Shown here: one piece after another, positions 46,477 through 58,079 of the stretch
Position numbering within the stretch: position 1 is the first letter of the stretch
Layout of the letters: every line of letters starts with the position of its first letter
Origin: Paratinospora sagittata
Lineage: Eukaryota > Streptophyta > Magnoliopsida > Ranunculales > Menispermaceae
Length of the DNA stretch: 64,000 bases
Reading direction: 5' to 3'
Assembly (NCBI GenBank): GCA_035771175.1
Contig: CM069613.1
Span: 7,679,501-7,743,500, forward strand
Notes under the pieces: model-generated
What the model saw: only the letters and a program-made list of their open reading frames with translations
What the model was told of the DNA's origin: nothing
Databases searched by the model: none
Translations under genes and position numbers: made by a program

Positions 46477-49057
46477 ATGACAAATAGACTTGTTTCTATA
46501 ATATGCTACAGTGGTGGTTCTGTAGTACATGATTCGCGAGGTGCATCATACGATAGACCGCCAGTAGGGCTTGTAAGAGTTTGATCAGGCATTGGTTTTG
46601 AAGAATTTGAAGGGGTTATTTGAGGTAAACTACGGATTTCAACATGTGCAACGATCAATATCACCTATAGATATCCTTTGCTTTTTGGCGAAAAAGATTT
46701 CAATTATACGGTTCTTCCGATTAGCAATGAGGAAGAGCTAAGGGATATTTTTTCCATGTTGCAAGAGGTCCCACCTCCTACTAATATGGAGGCGTATGTA
46801 GAAGTTGTTGGTGGAAATCCAACCCAAGGTCGTCAAACGGGTCATCGGCGAAGCCACATGAATTTTGGCGGTCATAGTGCACAAAGATCAATGGAGCACA
46901 TTGGTCCGAGTACAGCTTCACCTATTGATGCTACAATCGATCACATGACCAATGATTCTGAAGATGGCAGCCTTTCAAATGTACATTTGTCTGATGATGA
47001 ATTCAATTTTGAAGACGACGACAGTGATGAAAATAGTGATGAGGATGATGGACATCAGATGGATAATTTTGTTGATATGCGTGGTACTTTGTTGAGAGTA
47101 ATTGAAAATGATGGGTCTATGTATGCATCGCCACTACGAGAAGATGGCAATGGCGTAAGAATTGAAGAAACAGAGTTACAAGACACTGAGTTGCATAGTA
47201 TGGGTGATACACCACAACCTACCATAACAAGTTTGAGGCTCCATCACCGAATTTCATGGAACTTAATCATGAAGCTATGACCCCATTATCAGACAATCAT
47301 GATAACATATCGATGGGGGTGGAACGAGTCACAAGATCTTTGCGAAGGACTCATATTTCCCTCAAAGGAAGACTTGCAACATAGAGTAAAACGATATTGT
47401 ATAGCCAAACAACAAGAATATGTTGTGGTCGATTCAGAACCCAAATTTTGATCAATTAGGTGTAAGAAATCGAAATATGGTTGTCAGTGGAGGCTACGAG
47501 CTTCGAAACGCAAGAAATCGGGATTGCTTGAGATCACAAAATGCCCATTCCCACACACATGTATTTATGCCCAAATGTCGCAAGATCATAGACAATTGGA
47601 TTTAAAGCTATATATCGCAAAATTTTTGATACTGTAAAGCGAGATCCTTCAACTTCTGTGTCGGCGCTACATCAAATAATTAAAAATAATTACAAATACG
47701 ATGTGCATTACAGAAAAGTGTGGCGTGCAAAAAAAAAGGTGATGGAAAAGATATTGAGGGTTTTAAGCATTGTAGGCCTATCATACAAATAGATGGTACA
47801 TACTTATATGGAAAATACCGCGGTAAGTTGCTCATCGCCACGGCAATCGATGCAGCCAGTCATATATTCCCTCTTGCATTTGCTATTGTTCATCAAGAAA
47901 ATACTGGCAACTGGGCATGGTTTCTAAGGAAGCTTCGTTATAGCGTGACTAACAGAGAAGGCATTTGCCTTGTCAGTGATCGTCACCCTGGCATATTGAA
48001 TGCAGTTAAAAGAGTAGATAATGGTTAGACCGAGCCGGAAGCATATCATAGGTTCTGTTTGAGGCATGTGGGTAGTAATTTCAATGATAAGTACCGTAAC
48101 GAGAAGTTGAGAGATTTGGCCAAGGCAGCAGGGTCACAACACCAACCACATAAGTTTGAGGCACTAATGAAAGAACTAGAGCACCAGAAAGAGGGTTGCA
48201 CAAGATGGTTTAATCCCATTACCCTTCCTAGAGAGAGGTGGACAATGGCTTACGATGGTGGGGTGCGGTATGGTTGGATGACTACGAATGTCGCTGGTTA
48301 GTCTATGCATTTACTTATTTGAATTCTCTGAGCTATTTTTTTATTGTCAATTACCGTCTGATTTCTTTCCTATTTTTTTTCTTTAGAGTGTTTCAATGGA
48401 GTATTGAAGGGGGCTCGATTTTATCCAGTCACAGCATTGGTTCAGTTGACGTTTTATAGATGTGTTGGGTGGTTTATCGTTAGACGACAAGAAATAGATG
48501 AAGCAATTAGTAATGGAGAAGTTTTCACAAAGTATGCGGTTGAGAAAATGAGAAATTGGGGGCTTAAGGCAGGGAACCACACTGTTACAATGATCAATCG
48601 ACAGCTTGAGACATTTGAGGTTGTTACCGGTATACAAGATGTCCGCATGAACAAAGGGGGAAACAAGCAGGTCGTTCGACTAAAAGATCGTTTATGCAGC
48701 TGCGGCAAATGGCAATGTTATGGGATTCCTTGTTCACACGTCCAAGCAGCGTGTCGTTATGCTTCGATCAATTGTGACCAATACATTGATAATTGGTACC
48801 TCCTCCAGCATTACTCTAAGTGTTACGAAGCTCAGTTCCATCCCATTCCGCACGAATCTTATTGGCCACAATGTACTATTCCGTATACGGTGATACCTGA
48901 TTCTGGTCATGTTCGCAAATATGGTCGACCGAGGTCGTCGCGCATAAGAAATGAGATGGATATAAGGAAACCCTCGTCTAAGATTAGATGTGGACAATGT
49001 GGACAAGAAGGCCACAACAAGCGAAAGTGTCCAACCCTCCGTGATGGGGCTGCATAA
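46477..49057 (+). pseudogene. MULE transposase, MuDR type, degenerate
   Basis: It starts ATG at 46477 right after an acceptor. The N-terminal region has early stops, then an acidic stretch (DDEFNFEDDDSDENSDEDDG, about 46990-47050). A MuDR-type DNA-binding region follows (SIRCKKSKYGCQWRLRASKR, about 47440-47520). The MULE transposase domain follows with IIQIDGTYLYGKY (first Asp), CLVSDRHPGI (second Asp) and, across a 90-bp GT-AG intron (48297-48386), NVAECFNGVLK (Glu). A SWIM zinc finger (CSCGKWQCYGIPCSH) and a CCHC knuckle (CGQCGQEGHNKRKC) close the protein at TAA/49057. Disruptions: stops near the start, a frameshift around 47270, a missing segment near 47745 and TAG near 48026. The catalytic triad residues are all still present. 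Confidence 0.92.
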
Positions 49058-49269
49058 GCTATTGTTTGCCCACATATATTTCATGTTTTCTACTTTTTCA
49101 CTCTTCTGTATCTTTTGCAATGTAATATGACACTTTGGGATAGACTTTGTCATGAACGAGCTATTGCCTGATAATTATTCTTTCATTTTTATCTTTTTCT
49201 AATATTTTTTTATCTACGTTTGATCCTAATATGTGGTAATTAAATGTAATGTTAGTTCATCTACGTTAG

Positions 49270-51505
49270 ATGGATCCAAGACCTTTAGATCCATGAGTAC
49301 TATCGTTGCAGGCCCGTCATCGATCTGGTCCCATATGGGATGGAGAGGTACTTACGTATTATTTTGATATTTAATCGCTTTTGAATTAAATCTTTGATTG
49401 ATAATATAATAATTTATTTTTGCAGCCAGTGCCAGAGTTGCATTGCCGACGCAGGGAAGCCGTGGTCCATCGCATACTTCTGCTTGACCCACATATTATT
49501 CCATACTTGCAGCGAGCTGGTTTTTATGGGGTAGCACGTGTTGGATACATTCAGTTAGACTGGCACTTAATTACGGCCTTCATTGAGCGTTGGCGTCAAG
49601 AGACACATACCTTCCACCTTACATGCGGAGAGGCGACTATTACACTCCAAGATGTGGAGGTGCAATTGGGCTTGCGTGTCGATGGTCTACCAGTGACGGG
49701 ATCGACCAACCTTCTTTACGAAGATTTATGTGTTGAGTTGCTCGGGTTCATTCCAGTTGGGAAAGAAAAACGCGGGGGACGATTGAGTCTAGTTACCCTT
49801 GGAGAAAGAGTTCCAAACTTACCCGAAGAAGCAACAGAAATTGAAATACAACAGTATGCACGAGCATATATTTTGCAGCTGATTGGAGGTGGGTTGTTGT
49901 CAGACCAGTCAAACAACCTTGTACACCTATGTGTTCTGCCTCTTCTTGCGGACTTCGATGTTGCCGGTACATACGCGTGGGGCAGTGCAGTGCAGTGCTA
50001 GCATGGTTATATCGTCAAATGTGTCGTGCGGTTGATTATGACAAACGAGGTGTTTCAGGAGCACTGGTCCTAATACAACTATGGGCATGGGATAGATTTC
50101 CTTTTTTGGCTCCACGAAGACGCAACATTCAACGCGAGGATCATGCCGGTCCAAATGCACATCTGTTGCCACCACCACCATTGGCATATAGGTAAATGAG
50201 TAATTTCTTACTTAAGTCCACACCGATCTTCCTTTTCAACATTTACTGTTAACATTTATTAATTTGTCCTTACTATTTGCAGGTGGATACAAGCCTTAAT
50301 AAAAAAAGAAGCCTCAACGCATGTATTGAATAAATATAGAGAGACCTCGGACACTAAAGGTTTTGAAGAGGTACAATATTCCAAACAATTTTACATAAAT
50401 GTATTCGTTAATTTTTTGCAATGTTTTTCAATTTTGACGTTAGGGGTCCATGTACAGGTCAGTTGGACTCCATACACCAATGATTTGATTGATGCCTTGC
50501 CAGATTATTGCAAGCATGGCCGACACATTTGGCACAATGTTTCTCCACTCATTTGTTTCGCCATAGTTGAGTTACATCAGCCAGATCGAGTGTTACGCCA
50601 ATTTGGCATGAGACAAACGATTCCGGAGCCATGCGACACAAGTATTGAGCTTCACTAGTGTGACATGAGGAGCCAATGTGACAGTAATTGGATTGAAAAG
50701 CACATATATTATGTTAATGAATGGCAGCGTCGTGTTGATAACTTGGCAGTTGGTGAAAATAATGATTCGTCACGTATGGAGTACAATGACCCATACATGG
50801 TTTGGTTTCGTTCAATAACCAGGAGGTATATGACTGAAAGTGGTGCAACAATCGATTTCTTGGTAAGAAAGTACATTATGCAATTCACGTTTTCACTTAT
50901 TACTAAGCTAAGTTGTAGTTATTTTTGCTAACGTAAGACACTTTGTATTTATTTAGGTTTGCAACGTGGCTCAAATGCATTTGCGCAGTGAGGTTAATGA
51001 TATGACTGTAGCCACGGACATTAAGAGGATATCAATGACTACGCTACAAACAGTGCATGCTGATTACATGATTAGGAGGGACACAACAGAGGGACAATCG
51101 TCAGCATATCATCAGAGTCCCATCACTCCTCCTGGTCGTGCTGATTCATTCACAAATGTCCACTCGTCACCATTGCAGCACGATCCTTCCCCCTTTGGCG
51201 AAGCAATACCAGATGTTCATATGGACCCGACAGCTACTTCATTCGAGGACAATCCAACCTTGGGTGAAGATGGAAATTGGATAGGTAGACGGCAAAGAAT
51301 GCCAAGACGAGGACGTGCATTGATAGTAGATACGGCTATTGAGGCGCATGATGATTGTGAGGATGATCACATATCAGCTATGCTCGTTGACGATGATCCA
51401 GCACCATCTGTCGAGCAAGTTGTTCAGGTGCCTTTGCAACAGTATAGAAGAGATCACTTACGGCGCAATAAACGACGTAAATGGCCAATATGTGGCACAG
51501 ATTGA
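49270..51505 (+). pseudogene. Plant mobile domain (PMD) gene inside MULE
   Basis: Aminotransferase-like plant mobile domain family, related to MAIN/MAIL1 and to proteins often labelled phosphatase 7 long form homologues. Exons inferred: 49270-49347 (MDPRPLDP then TGA, then SLQARHRSGPIWDG), 49426-50191, 50283-about 50370, about 50458-50862 and about 50957-51505, with GT-AG boundaries. Diagnostic stretches: GFYGVARVGYIQLDWHLITA, FIERWRQETHTFHL, EATITLQDVEVQLGL and SWTPYTNDLIDALPDYC. It is broken by the early TGA, a frameshift near 49990 and TAG at about 50656. The tail is rich in polar and charged residues. It lies 212 bp downstream of the transposase, same strand. PMD proteins in plants act in gene silencing and genome stability; what the transposon-borne copy does is unknown. 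Confidence 0.88.
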
Positions 51506-51632
51506 CAACTTGTTTCTCATTTAAACTTGTATATGTTTTGATAATGTTGTACTCAACATGTATGTATACTTTCTACTTCAATGCAATAAATTTTTTTAAA
51601 CAAAATTACCTTGCATCTGTAGTAATAACCTT

Positions 51633-52248
51633 GATAGTGGGACGTGCTGAAAGTGGTCGGGTTAAAAAAACCACGTGGTTTGGATTCGGTGAGGTCGAAC
51701 AGTTTAGTAATGAGGATGATTTTTAATTTAAACTTGAATTCGGGATGGGGGTCCAAAAATTCAACCGGGCATGGGAATGGGATTCCGTCGACTCCGGGGG
51801 ATCGGGGGAGGATAGTGGGACGTGCTGAAAGTGGTCTGGTTAAAAAAAACTAAGTGGTTTGGATTCGGTGAGGTCGAACAGTTTAGTAATGAGGATGATT
51901 TTTTATTTAAACTTGAATTCGGGATGGGGGTCCAAAAATTCAACCGGGCATGGGAATGGGATTCCGTCGACTCCGGGGGATCGGGGGAGGATAGTGGGAC
52001 GTGCTGAAAGTGGTCGGGTTAAAAAAAACCACGTGGTTTGGATTCGGTGAGGTCGAACAGTTTAGTAATGAGGATGATTTCTTATTTAAACTTGAATTCG
52101 GGATGGGGGTCCAAAAATTCAACCGGGCATGGGAATGGGATTCCGTCGACTCCGGGGGATCGGGGGAGGATAGTGGGACGTGCTGAAAGTGGTCTGGTTA
52201 AAAAAAACCAAGTGGTTTGGATTCGGTGAGGTCGAACAGTTTAGTAAT
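51633..52248 (+). repeat. 179-bp tandem repeat, 3.4 copies
   Basis: Unit starts at 51633, 51811, 51990 and 52169 (GATAGTGGGACGTGCTGAAA), spacing 178-179 bp, last copy partial. Units are nearly identical; differences are single bases (CGGG/CTGG, CACGTGG/CTAAGTGG) and length of an A run. It lies between the PMD gene and the right palindrome array. Small frames within it are by-products of the repeat. Confidence 0.95.
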
Positions 52249-52289
52249 AACTTTGAATTTAATTTTGATTTTTCATTCATTTAAAAAAA

Positions 52290-52440
52290 AAAATTATGAA
52301 GGGAAGGCGTCTTTTGAAAAGACGCCTTCCCTTCACGTTAAAAAAAAAATTGTGAAGGGAAGGCCTCTTTTGAAAAGACGTCTTCCCTTCACTTAAAAAA
52401 AAATTTATTAAGGGAAGACGCCTTCCCTTCACGTTAAAAA
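52290..52440. repeat. Right array of palindromic units in MULE
   Basis: Three units of the GAAGGCGTCTTTTGAAAAGACGCCTTC type, about 55 bp apart. The last one has lost its central TTTTGAAAA part. It mirrors the left array. Confidence 0.9.
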
Positions 52441-52444
52441 AAAT

Positions 52445-52557
52445 TATGGCGCGCTGACTGTGCTATGAACAGTAAAGTATGGCAAATGGGTCATTATTTG
52501 TATATGGATGGCATTTGTGAAATTATTTTTTTTTAGGGGTAATCATGTCAAAAGCCC
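52445..52557 (-). repeat. MULE right terminal inverted repeat
   Basis: About 113 bp, inverse of the left terminus, ending GGGTAATCATGTCAAAAGCC(C). It lacks the innermost 20-35 bp of the left repeat. Confidence 0.9.
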
Positions 52558-53511
52558 CTCTAATCACACATATGTGACATGCAAGACTCAACCCCAACTT
52601 TGGTCTTCCACCCATCCAAGGTTCATCACAATGCATGCATCAAAATGAAACCCTCATGCTCAAAATAAAGCTATCATGCAACTAATAGAGAGATTCAAGG
52701 CAGAAATAAAGGAAAAATGCAAACCTTAGGTGTTCTTGAGCAAGAAACCACCAAACCCTAATTTTCCTCTCCTTTTCTCCTCTCCAGCTCTTTTCTCTCT
52801 TTTCTGGCTGAGAAATGAGCAAATGAGCCTAAAATTACGTTTTGCTTGCTTAAATAGACAAGCTTGGGCCCACAACTAAAAGTTGTCACAAACTATCAAA
52901 AAATCAGTTTTCCTGTTACAATACTTGCACTTAGATAGTCAATTTCTTGCTAAATACCCACCAATTTAACATTGTAATTGTACAAACGTTGCATGAGTCA
53001 GTTACATACATTCTAGTAAAGTTTCAACTCAATCCAACGATGGGATTGCGAGATCTAACTGTTTGATCAAAACTGCGTAAGAAAATCTAAAAATCCGTGA
53101 AACAGTGTTTGGAGTCTTATAACTCATAGTAGGTAACTCTGATCCAGATCTTCACCGATCATAATGAAGATCTATCATATAAGAATGAGCTGACAAAATT
53201 TTAGCTTAATCGGACCACGGATCTAGGAGTTCAAACCATTGATATAATTCGTGACAGAAATCTCTTCCTCTATGGAGAGAGCTCCACTGGATCCAAAACA
53301 CCGTTCTCGACATGTTTTGATGTCGAACGGGTCTCCGATAGTTCCGAAGCTTCATGCGCACTCTTTATGACCTAAATCATGCAAAGACACTCGAACTTAC
53401 GTGCTTCGAGCATCAAAATACATATACACATACGTATACGAATACGTATACGAGTACTCTGCGGGTACACTATGAGTCAAAATGACGTCACCTAAAGGCA
53501 CGGGTGCTACA
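52558..53511 (-). repeat. Gypsy 5' LTR, part 2
   Basis: It continues the LTR after the MULE; homologous to 32287-33238. It ends GGTGCTACA followed by AAAAA. Confidence 0.9.
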
Positions 53512-53756
53512 AAAAAGACAAAGAAAATAGGAAATAAAACTCAAGAATGCAAACATCTTTCATTGATCATCAGAGACCCTTTTTATACAAGTGATTGAAA
53601 TATCCTGACCATTCATTAGTAACTAACACCTCTATAACCATTAGATCAATAACTAACTCTAACAAATTAGAGTTGTACAATATGACAATTAGCTTTGACA
53701 GAATAAATTGTTATTCATAGTTAGCTTAGTCAACTGCATTTGAGTTCTTTATGTGA
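53512..53756 (-). repeat. Copia 5' LTR, outer part
   Basis: It resumes the copia LTR after the gypsy. The match to 24925-25110 is clear until about 53740 (TTTGAGTT), after which the sequences part. The true LTR end is therefore missing or highly diverged. Confidence 0.75.
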
Positions 53757-53765
53757 CCCCAAGTG

Positions 53766-56040
53766 TAACGACCCTCATTTTCATAAAATTGGACCCCAAA
53801 ATCTCTAGAAATGTGACTAGTAGATGCAAAGTGTGTCTCACATGATTTGTAAAGTACAATATGTTTATATTTGGTGTAGGATTGGCCGGGAAACCAACTG
53901 GGGAAGGAATGAGAAAAAAATAGAAAATTCAGGCACTAAGAACCCGTTCCCAGTGTGGAGGAGCGCGCTCCCCTGAGACTGAATCAATTTGGGTTTCTGG
54001 ACAGGGGGAGGAGCTTGTTCCTAGTTTGGGAGGAGCGTGCTCCTGGGTGATGAGAAGCACGCTCCTCACGATATAAACAACTTTTTAAAAGTAGTCCGTG
54101 AGGTGATGTGCGCTATTATAAAACTTAATTTTGACATTTTCCAATTCATTTTAACTATTTTCACCAAAAAACTATCGGAGAAGTGGAGAAGAAGGTTTTT
54201 GGGCAACTCTTCACCAAATCGAACCTTAGGTGAGTGGTTTTCCACAAACTTCATTGTGAAAATTGGTATTGTTGTTGAGAGAAACCTTTCATACGGAATA
54301 ATTTTTGTTATAGACGTTGTTTTGAAACTTTCCAGAATTAGGGTTTGGGTGTTTTTTATGGGGAATTGATTAGAAATGAAAGTTACGGTTTCTTGATTCC
54401 CAATTTGTGACGAAAATAGTGATTGTTAGGGTTGATATTTCAAATTGGTTGATATATAGACTGGTAACCTAGTTGAAAATGTAAAATCAACTGGGAACAC
54501 ATAGAAATGAAGTTATGAACTTTTGAGAATTGGGTTAAAGGGTCAATTCTTACTATTCTTAATAATAGATGTGATGACACTGAGTTTAGGAATGAAAGTG
54601 GAAAAGGTGAGAATGGTGACTATATCCTGATAGGAAGCAAGTAATAGTTCAGATATTGTCTGGCCATAGAATTTGTAAATGAAAACAAAGATAGAAATGA
54701 GTAGGGTAACTAATATGAATTGAATGCAATAAGTATAAGTTATGTGTGCACATATTTATGTGTGCAAGAACAAGTAAAGTGGTGTAAGCTAATGGAAAAA
54801 TTGGGGGAAAGCATAACCCATTGTGTTCTCAATATAATACAGTTTCATGAGTAGACTTCAATTTGGTTATCATTTATATCATCATATTTATATGTTGTAT
54901 GCTTGTTACATAAAATTGTAAATTCATAGGAATTTACTGGTGTTTTATTATGATTAAATGATGTTTTGCATTATGGGATTTTTAAATGAGACTTAAAGTG
55001 CCTAATGTGAAGTTTGGATCTTAGGAAATGTTTGTAGGATTTATGCTCCCTAAATAGACCATCGATTCTTGATTTCCACAAGTATGAATATGTGAATATT
55101 AGAAATACTCAAATGGGCTACTTTCCTTAGAAGAGCTATCGGATCCAACATTAACAAACTTGGATATTTGGAACTGCTTTAAAAGTTATACTTCAAAATG
55201 AATTACCAGATTAAGATATTTATATTTAAAGGGTTTTGATCTTTGAATTTGTCTTTTGGAATGGGTTATATATCCTATATTAACTATTGGATCCAAATTG
55301 CTAATTGGGATACTTATGATCAAATAGGATGGAAGTTAGTTGGAAGTTAATTGGGTTATATAACCTCTTGATCCTTGAATATGCTACACAAGACAAAATA
55401 TTTCTGTAATTAAATGGATCCAAGTTGTCAAGTTCAGAATTTTGGAATGATCCTTCAAGTAACTTAACTTGAAACGGATTCGGTTCTAACTTTTATTATG
55501 TATCTAATGACTACAATGATATATGTACCCTTATTTGTGAGCTTGTGGGCAATAGCGAGGCCCAAAAGGGACTTCATCAAGTAGCATTTGGAACACCGGA
55601 GGTTAAGGGGGGATAAGAGTTTACTCAGGAATGGACTTAGAAGTACATGATCGGTGGCTTGTAAGCTTGCGAGCAATAGCGGGGCCTAAAAGCGGACAGT
55701 ACCTTGGTTTGAAGTATTTTGAGTTCTTGGCTGAACTTTAATATTTTTGAAAATTATGTTGATGTGCATTATGATTATCTATTGTAAAATGCATGATTTA
55801 TCATTTTGCATAAGACATGTGGCATGACATGGAGTGTTTATTGGTGAATGAATGATGGCTTATATGTGTTCACCGGGTATCATTGGGTCACTCAACTTCC
55901 TATATTTTTTAGGTCCCTCAGTTGATAAGGGCAAAGGAATAGTGGAAAGTCAGTGAAGATAGCTTAGCCAGAATGTTTTGATTGTAAATATTTGAGAACT
56001 TCGTCTTAGGGTTGTGCTTATGTTGTACATATTTTGTTAT
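53766..56040 (+). repeat. LTR-like sequence, gypsy type, right end unclear
   Basis: It starts TGTAACGACCCTCATTTTC. A block near the 3' side (TTTAGGTCCCTCAGTTGATAAGGGCAAAGG in two halves around 55905) corresponds to the CAGGTCCTTCTGTCCCG block of solo LTR B. It also shares diverged stretches with 22713-24918 (for example TGCAAAGTGTGTCT and TAGGTGAGTGGTTTT). Four GAGCGYGCTC-type palindromes lie at 53958-54070. The 3' end appears to be cut at about 56040. Confidence 0.5.
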
Positions 56041-56047
56041 TTTATTT

Positions 56048-56367
56048 TGAAACACTAATATTCTTAAAATAAAATTAACTTAAAATAGATTAATCCAAGT
56101 CAAAAGAAAATTAAAAGTGACGTATTTTTAAACATGAAATTAAATAATGCAATAAAAAATAAAAAATTAAAGATGAACATGCAAAATATAAAATTAAAGA
56201 TGCTCCTAAACACTAAAAAATTATTTTAAAAACCTAAAACTTTAAAATAAAATTAAAACGCCTAGATTACATTAAAACCCTAAAATCAATGCATAGAATC
56301 TAATTTTTTATATGAATAAAACAAAACCCATATTTGAAGAGAACCTAACAATTAGAAAAACTAAATA

Positions 56368-56407
<40 letters not shown>

Positions 56408-57733
56408 TAAACAATGGAATTCAGGACAAGATATTTAAATAAAACAAATAAATGGAAAACATTAAATAAAATAGAGAATTTCTAATTGAAAGACAAAAAC
56501 TAAAGAAATAAGAAAGAACTTTACTAAGAAATAATTAAACTTACAAGCTAAAAGCACTAAAGATTGGACTCTCACTATCTCCCCTCCTTGATCTTCAAAG
56601 CAATAAAATAAAAATATAAACTAGTCTAAACACCAAAGAAAAGGAAAAAGAAGAGGGATATCAAAGGTAGATAGAGATACCTACGGGTCTATTTATAGGC
56701 TTTTCAAGCCAAAGAAAACAATTTTTAAGCCAATTTCTAGTAGGGATAACACTGAAAAATGAGATTTATCTTTTAAGAATTTGATTCAATCCTCTACTCT
56801 TCAAGTTTATCCATTCTTCACTTTTTTGGGCTTCTCTAATCCTCTTATACGTGTCCTTATCTCTAGGCTTCAAACATGCTGGAAAGTCCTCCAAATAATT
56901 TTGGGCCAAAGCTTCGTTACTCATCTGATAACTGGGCGAATATTGGAACAATTTGGAACTGGGTCAAGCAATTTTGAAATGAAGTGATCTTGTGATTGTT
57001 GAAAAGGTTTTCTCAAGATCTTTCTATTGGTATATGACATGACTAATGAAAACTTTGAGAAGAACTATTTTACAACAACTATGATCCAATGTATCTCGAT
57101 CGGAGCAAATATGTACAACCTCGATTCAATCAAGCAACTCGGAACATTTCCAACCTATGGAAACATGATAAGACTCAAAACACTAGAAAACAATTAGTAG
57201 AACCATGAAAATGAGTTTGAGACCTTAGTTGTCAAGTTTCACCATTAAAAGGAAACTTGCTCTAAAAATTCTAATTTCATTAAATTGACCTAAATGGAAG
57301 TGTATAACCTATTAAAATAAATGTGGATATCCTAGAAACATATATAAAACTTATTCTAACATGAAATTTAACTTAAAATGCACTAGGATGCAACTTAGCT
57401 TAAACAATTCCCTACATAAACTGACATTACAATAGACTTTTGTCTGAACTTGCCTATTCTATTTCTATTTATTTAAACTTATTTTTAAACCTAACTTTGA
57501 ATTTTTACTAACCTATTTAGACACTTTATTTATTTATATAATTTTCCTATAAGTTTTAATTCTAGTTTACTAAGGACTTGACTAAAAATACCTAAAATGA
57601 CCTAAAAATTATAACTCTATTTTTTCATATTTCTTATTTTTATTAACTATATCTAACCTTTTTCTAATTTTTTCTAACCTAAAATACTATTTTTATGAGT
57701 AAAAATACACATTTTTATGAACTCGTCATATAA
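56048..57733 (-). repeat. AT-rich, possible minus-oriented LTR
   Basis: Read on the minus strand it would begin TGTTATATGACGAGTTCAT and contains a TATA-like CCTATAAATAGACC (about 56690). No target duplication or pol is present, so it may simply be intergenic DNA. Confidence 0.3.
56367..56408. repeat. AAT microsatellite
   Basis: About 14 uninterrupted AAT units. Confidence 0.95.
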
Positions 57734-58079
57734 CATGCTTTTAATGTCTAAAAATCAAATGTAGTTGTGGATGATAGTGGAAATTTTGAACAGGTTTATG
57801 GATGGGTAAATGATATGAGACTCGTCAAGAGTTTGGTTGAGGCTGATTAGAGGTTTAATTGTCCTATAGATGATAAGATAGTTTGGTTGAGGCTTATTAG
57901 AGGTGAGTTGGTGAATGGGATCCTCAAATGTTAGACAAATAAAATCTAAAGATATATTTTTAAGTTGTATGTTCTTAAAATTTAAAAATTTATTCAAACT
58001 CCCATTAAAAAAAATTTGTCGAACATTTTCAAATTACGCTCCATGCTTATGAACATCGAACTCGACCAAACTTAAATGC
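57734..58079 (+). promoter_or_regulatory. Upstream region of the PPR gene
   Basis: It should hold the PPR promoter. A short direct repeat (GTTTGGTTGAGGCT.ATTAGAGGT) occurs at 57828 and about 57884. An out-of-frame ATG at 58076, four bases before the chosen start, opens a 12-codon uORF. Confidence 0.4.

Larger units (their letters stand above)
45068..52557 (+). mobile_element. Large MULE carrying transposase and PMD genes
   Basis: The termini are GGGCTTTTGACATGATTACC at 45068 and its reverse complement ending at 52557. The flanks share CTCTAATCAC (45058-45067 and 52558-52567), giving a 9-bp Mutator-type duplication, or 10 bp if one terminal base is ambiguous. The intact gypsy LTR (32288-32296) has the target once, which proves the insertion. 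In order it contains: terminal repeat, palindrome array, leader and intron, transposase gene, PMD gene, 179-bp tandem repeats, palindrome array, terminal repeat. Both genes run left to right. They carry stops and frameshifts, so this copy is unlikely to make functional proteins. Confidence 0.95.
30355..53511 (-). mobile_element. Ty3/gypsy chromovirus-like element with nested inserts
   Basis: The ends are TGTCACGACCC (plus strand, 30355) and GGTGCTACA (53511), flanked by AAAAA at 30350-30354 and 53512-53516. Minus-strand order is 5' LTR, gag, zinc knuckle, protease, RT, RNase H, integrase, chromodomain-like tail, polypurine tract, 3' LTR, which is Ty3/gypsy order. The integrase C-terminal wording (LSPRFIGPFRIVERIGPVAY, VHDVFHISMLRKF) and the tail indicate a chromovirus, probably the Tekay/Del lineage. 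The body is interrupted by solo LTRs at 35197-38085 and 38373-41278, and the 5' LTR by a MULE. It lacks its primer-binding site and gag N-terminus. Confidence 0.9.
24919..53756 (-). mobile_element. Degenerate Ty1/copia element hosting the nested complex
   Basis: Minus-strand order is 5' LTR (53756-53512 and 30354-30247, split by the gypsy insertion), primer-binding site (30246-30235), gag, protease, integrase, reverse transcriptase, RNase H, polypurine tract, 3' LTR (25144-24919). The gag-protease-integrase-RT-RNase H order identifies Ty1/copia. Frames are repeatedly broken. Two foldback inserts lie between the pre-integrase and protease segments, and a gypsy element of 23 kb lies in the 5' LTR. 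The outer edges of both LTRs are eroded, so no target duplication of the copia itself can be read. Confidence 0.85.

Noticed and set aside
49426..50862. Calling the second MULE gene a serine/threonine phosphatase
   Set aside because: That label is common in databases for PMD proteins, but no phosphatase motif is present here.
51633..52248. Repeated frames of about 60 codons as a repetitive protein
   Set aside because: The period (178-179 bp) is not a multiple of three and each frame stops; the frames come from the DNA repeat.
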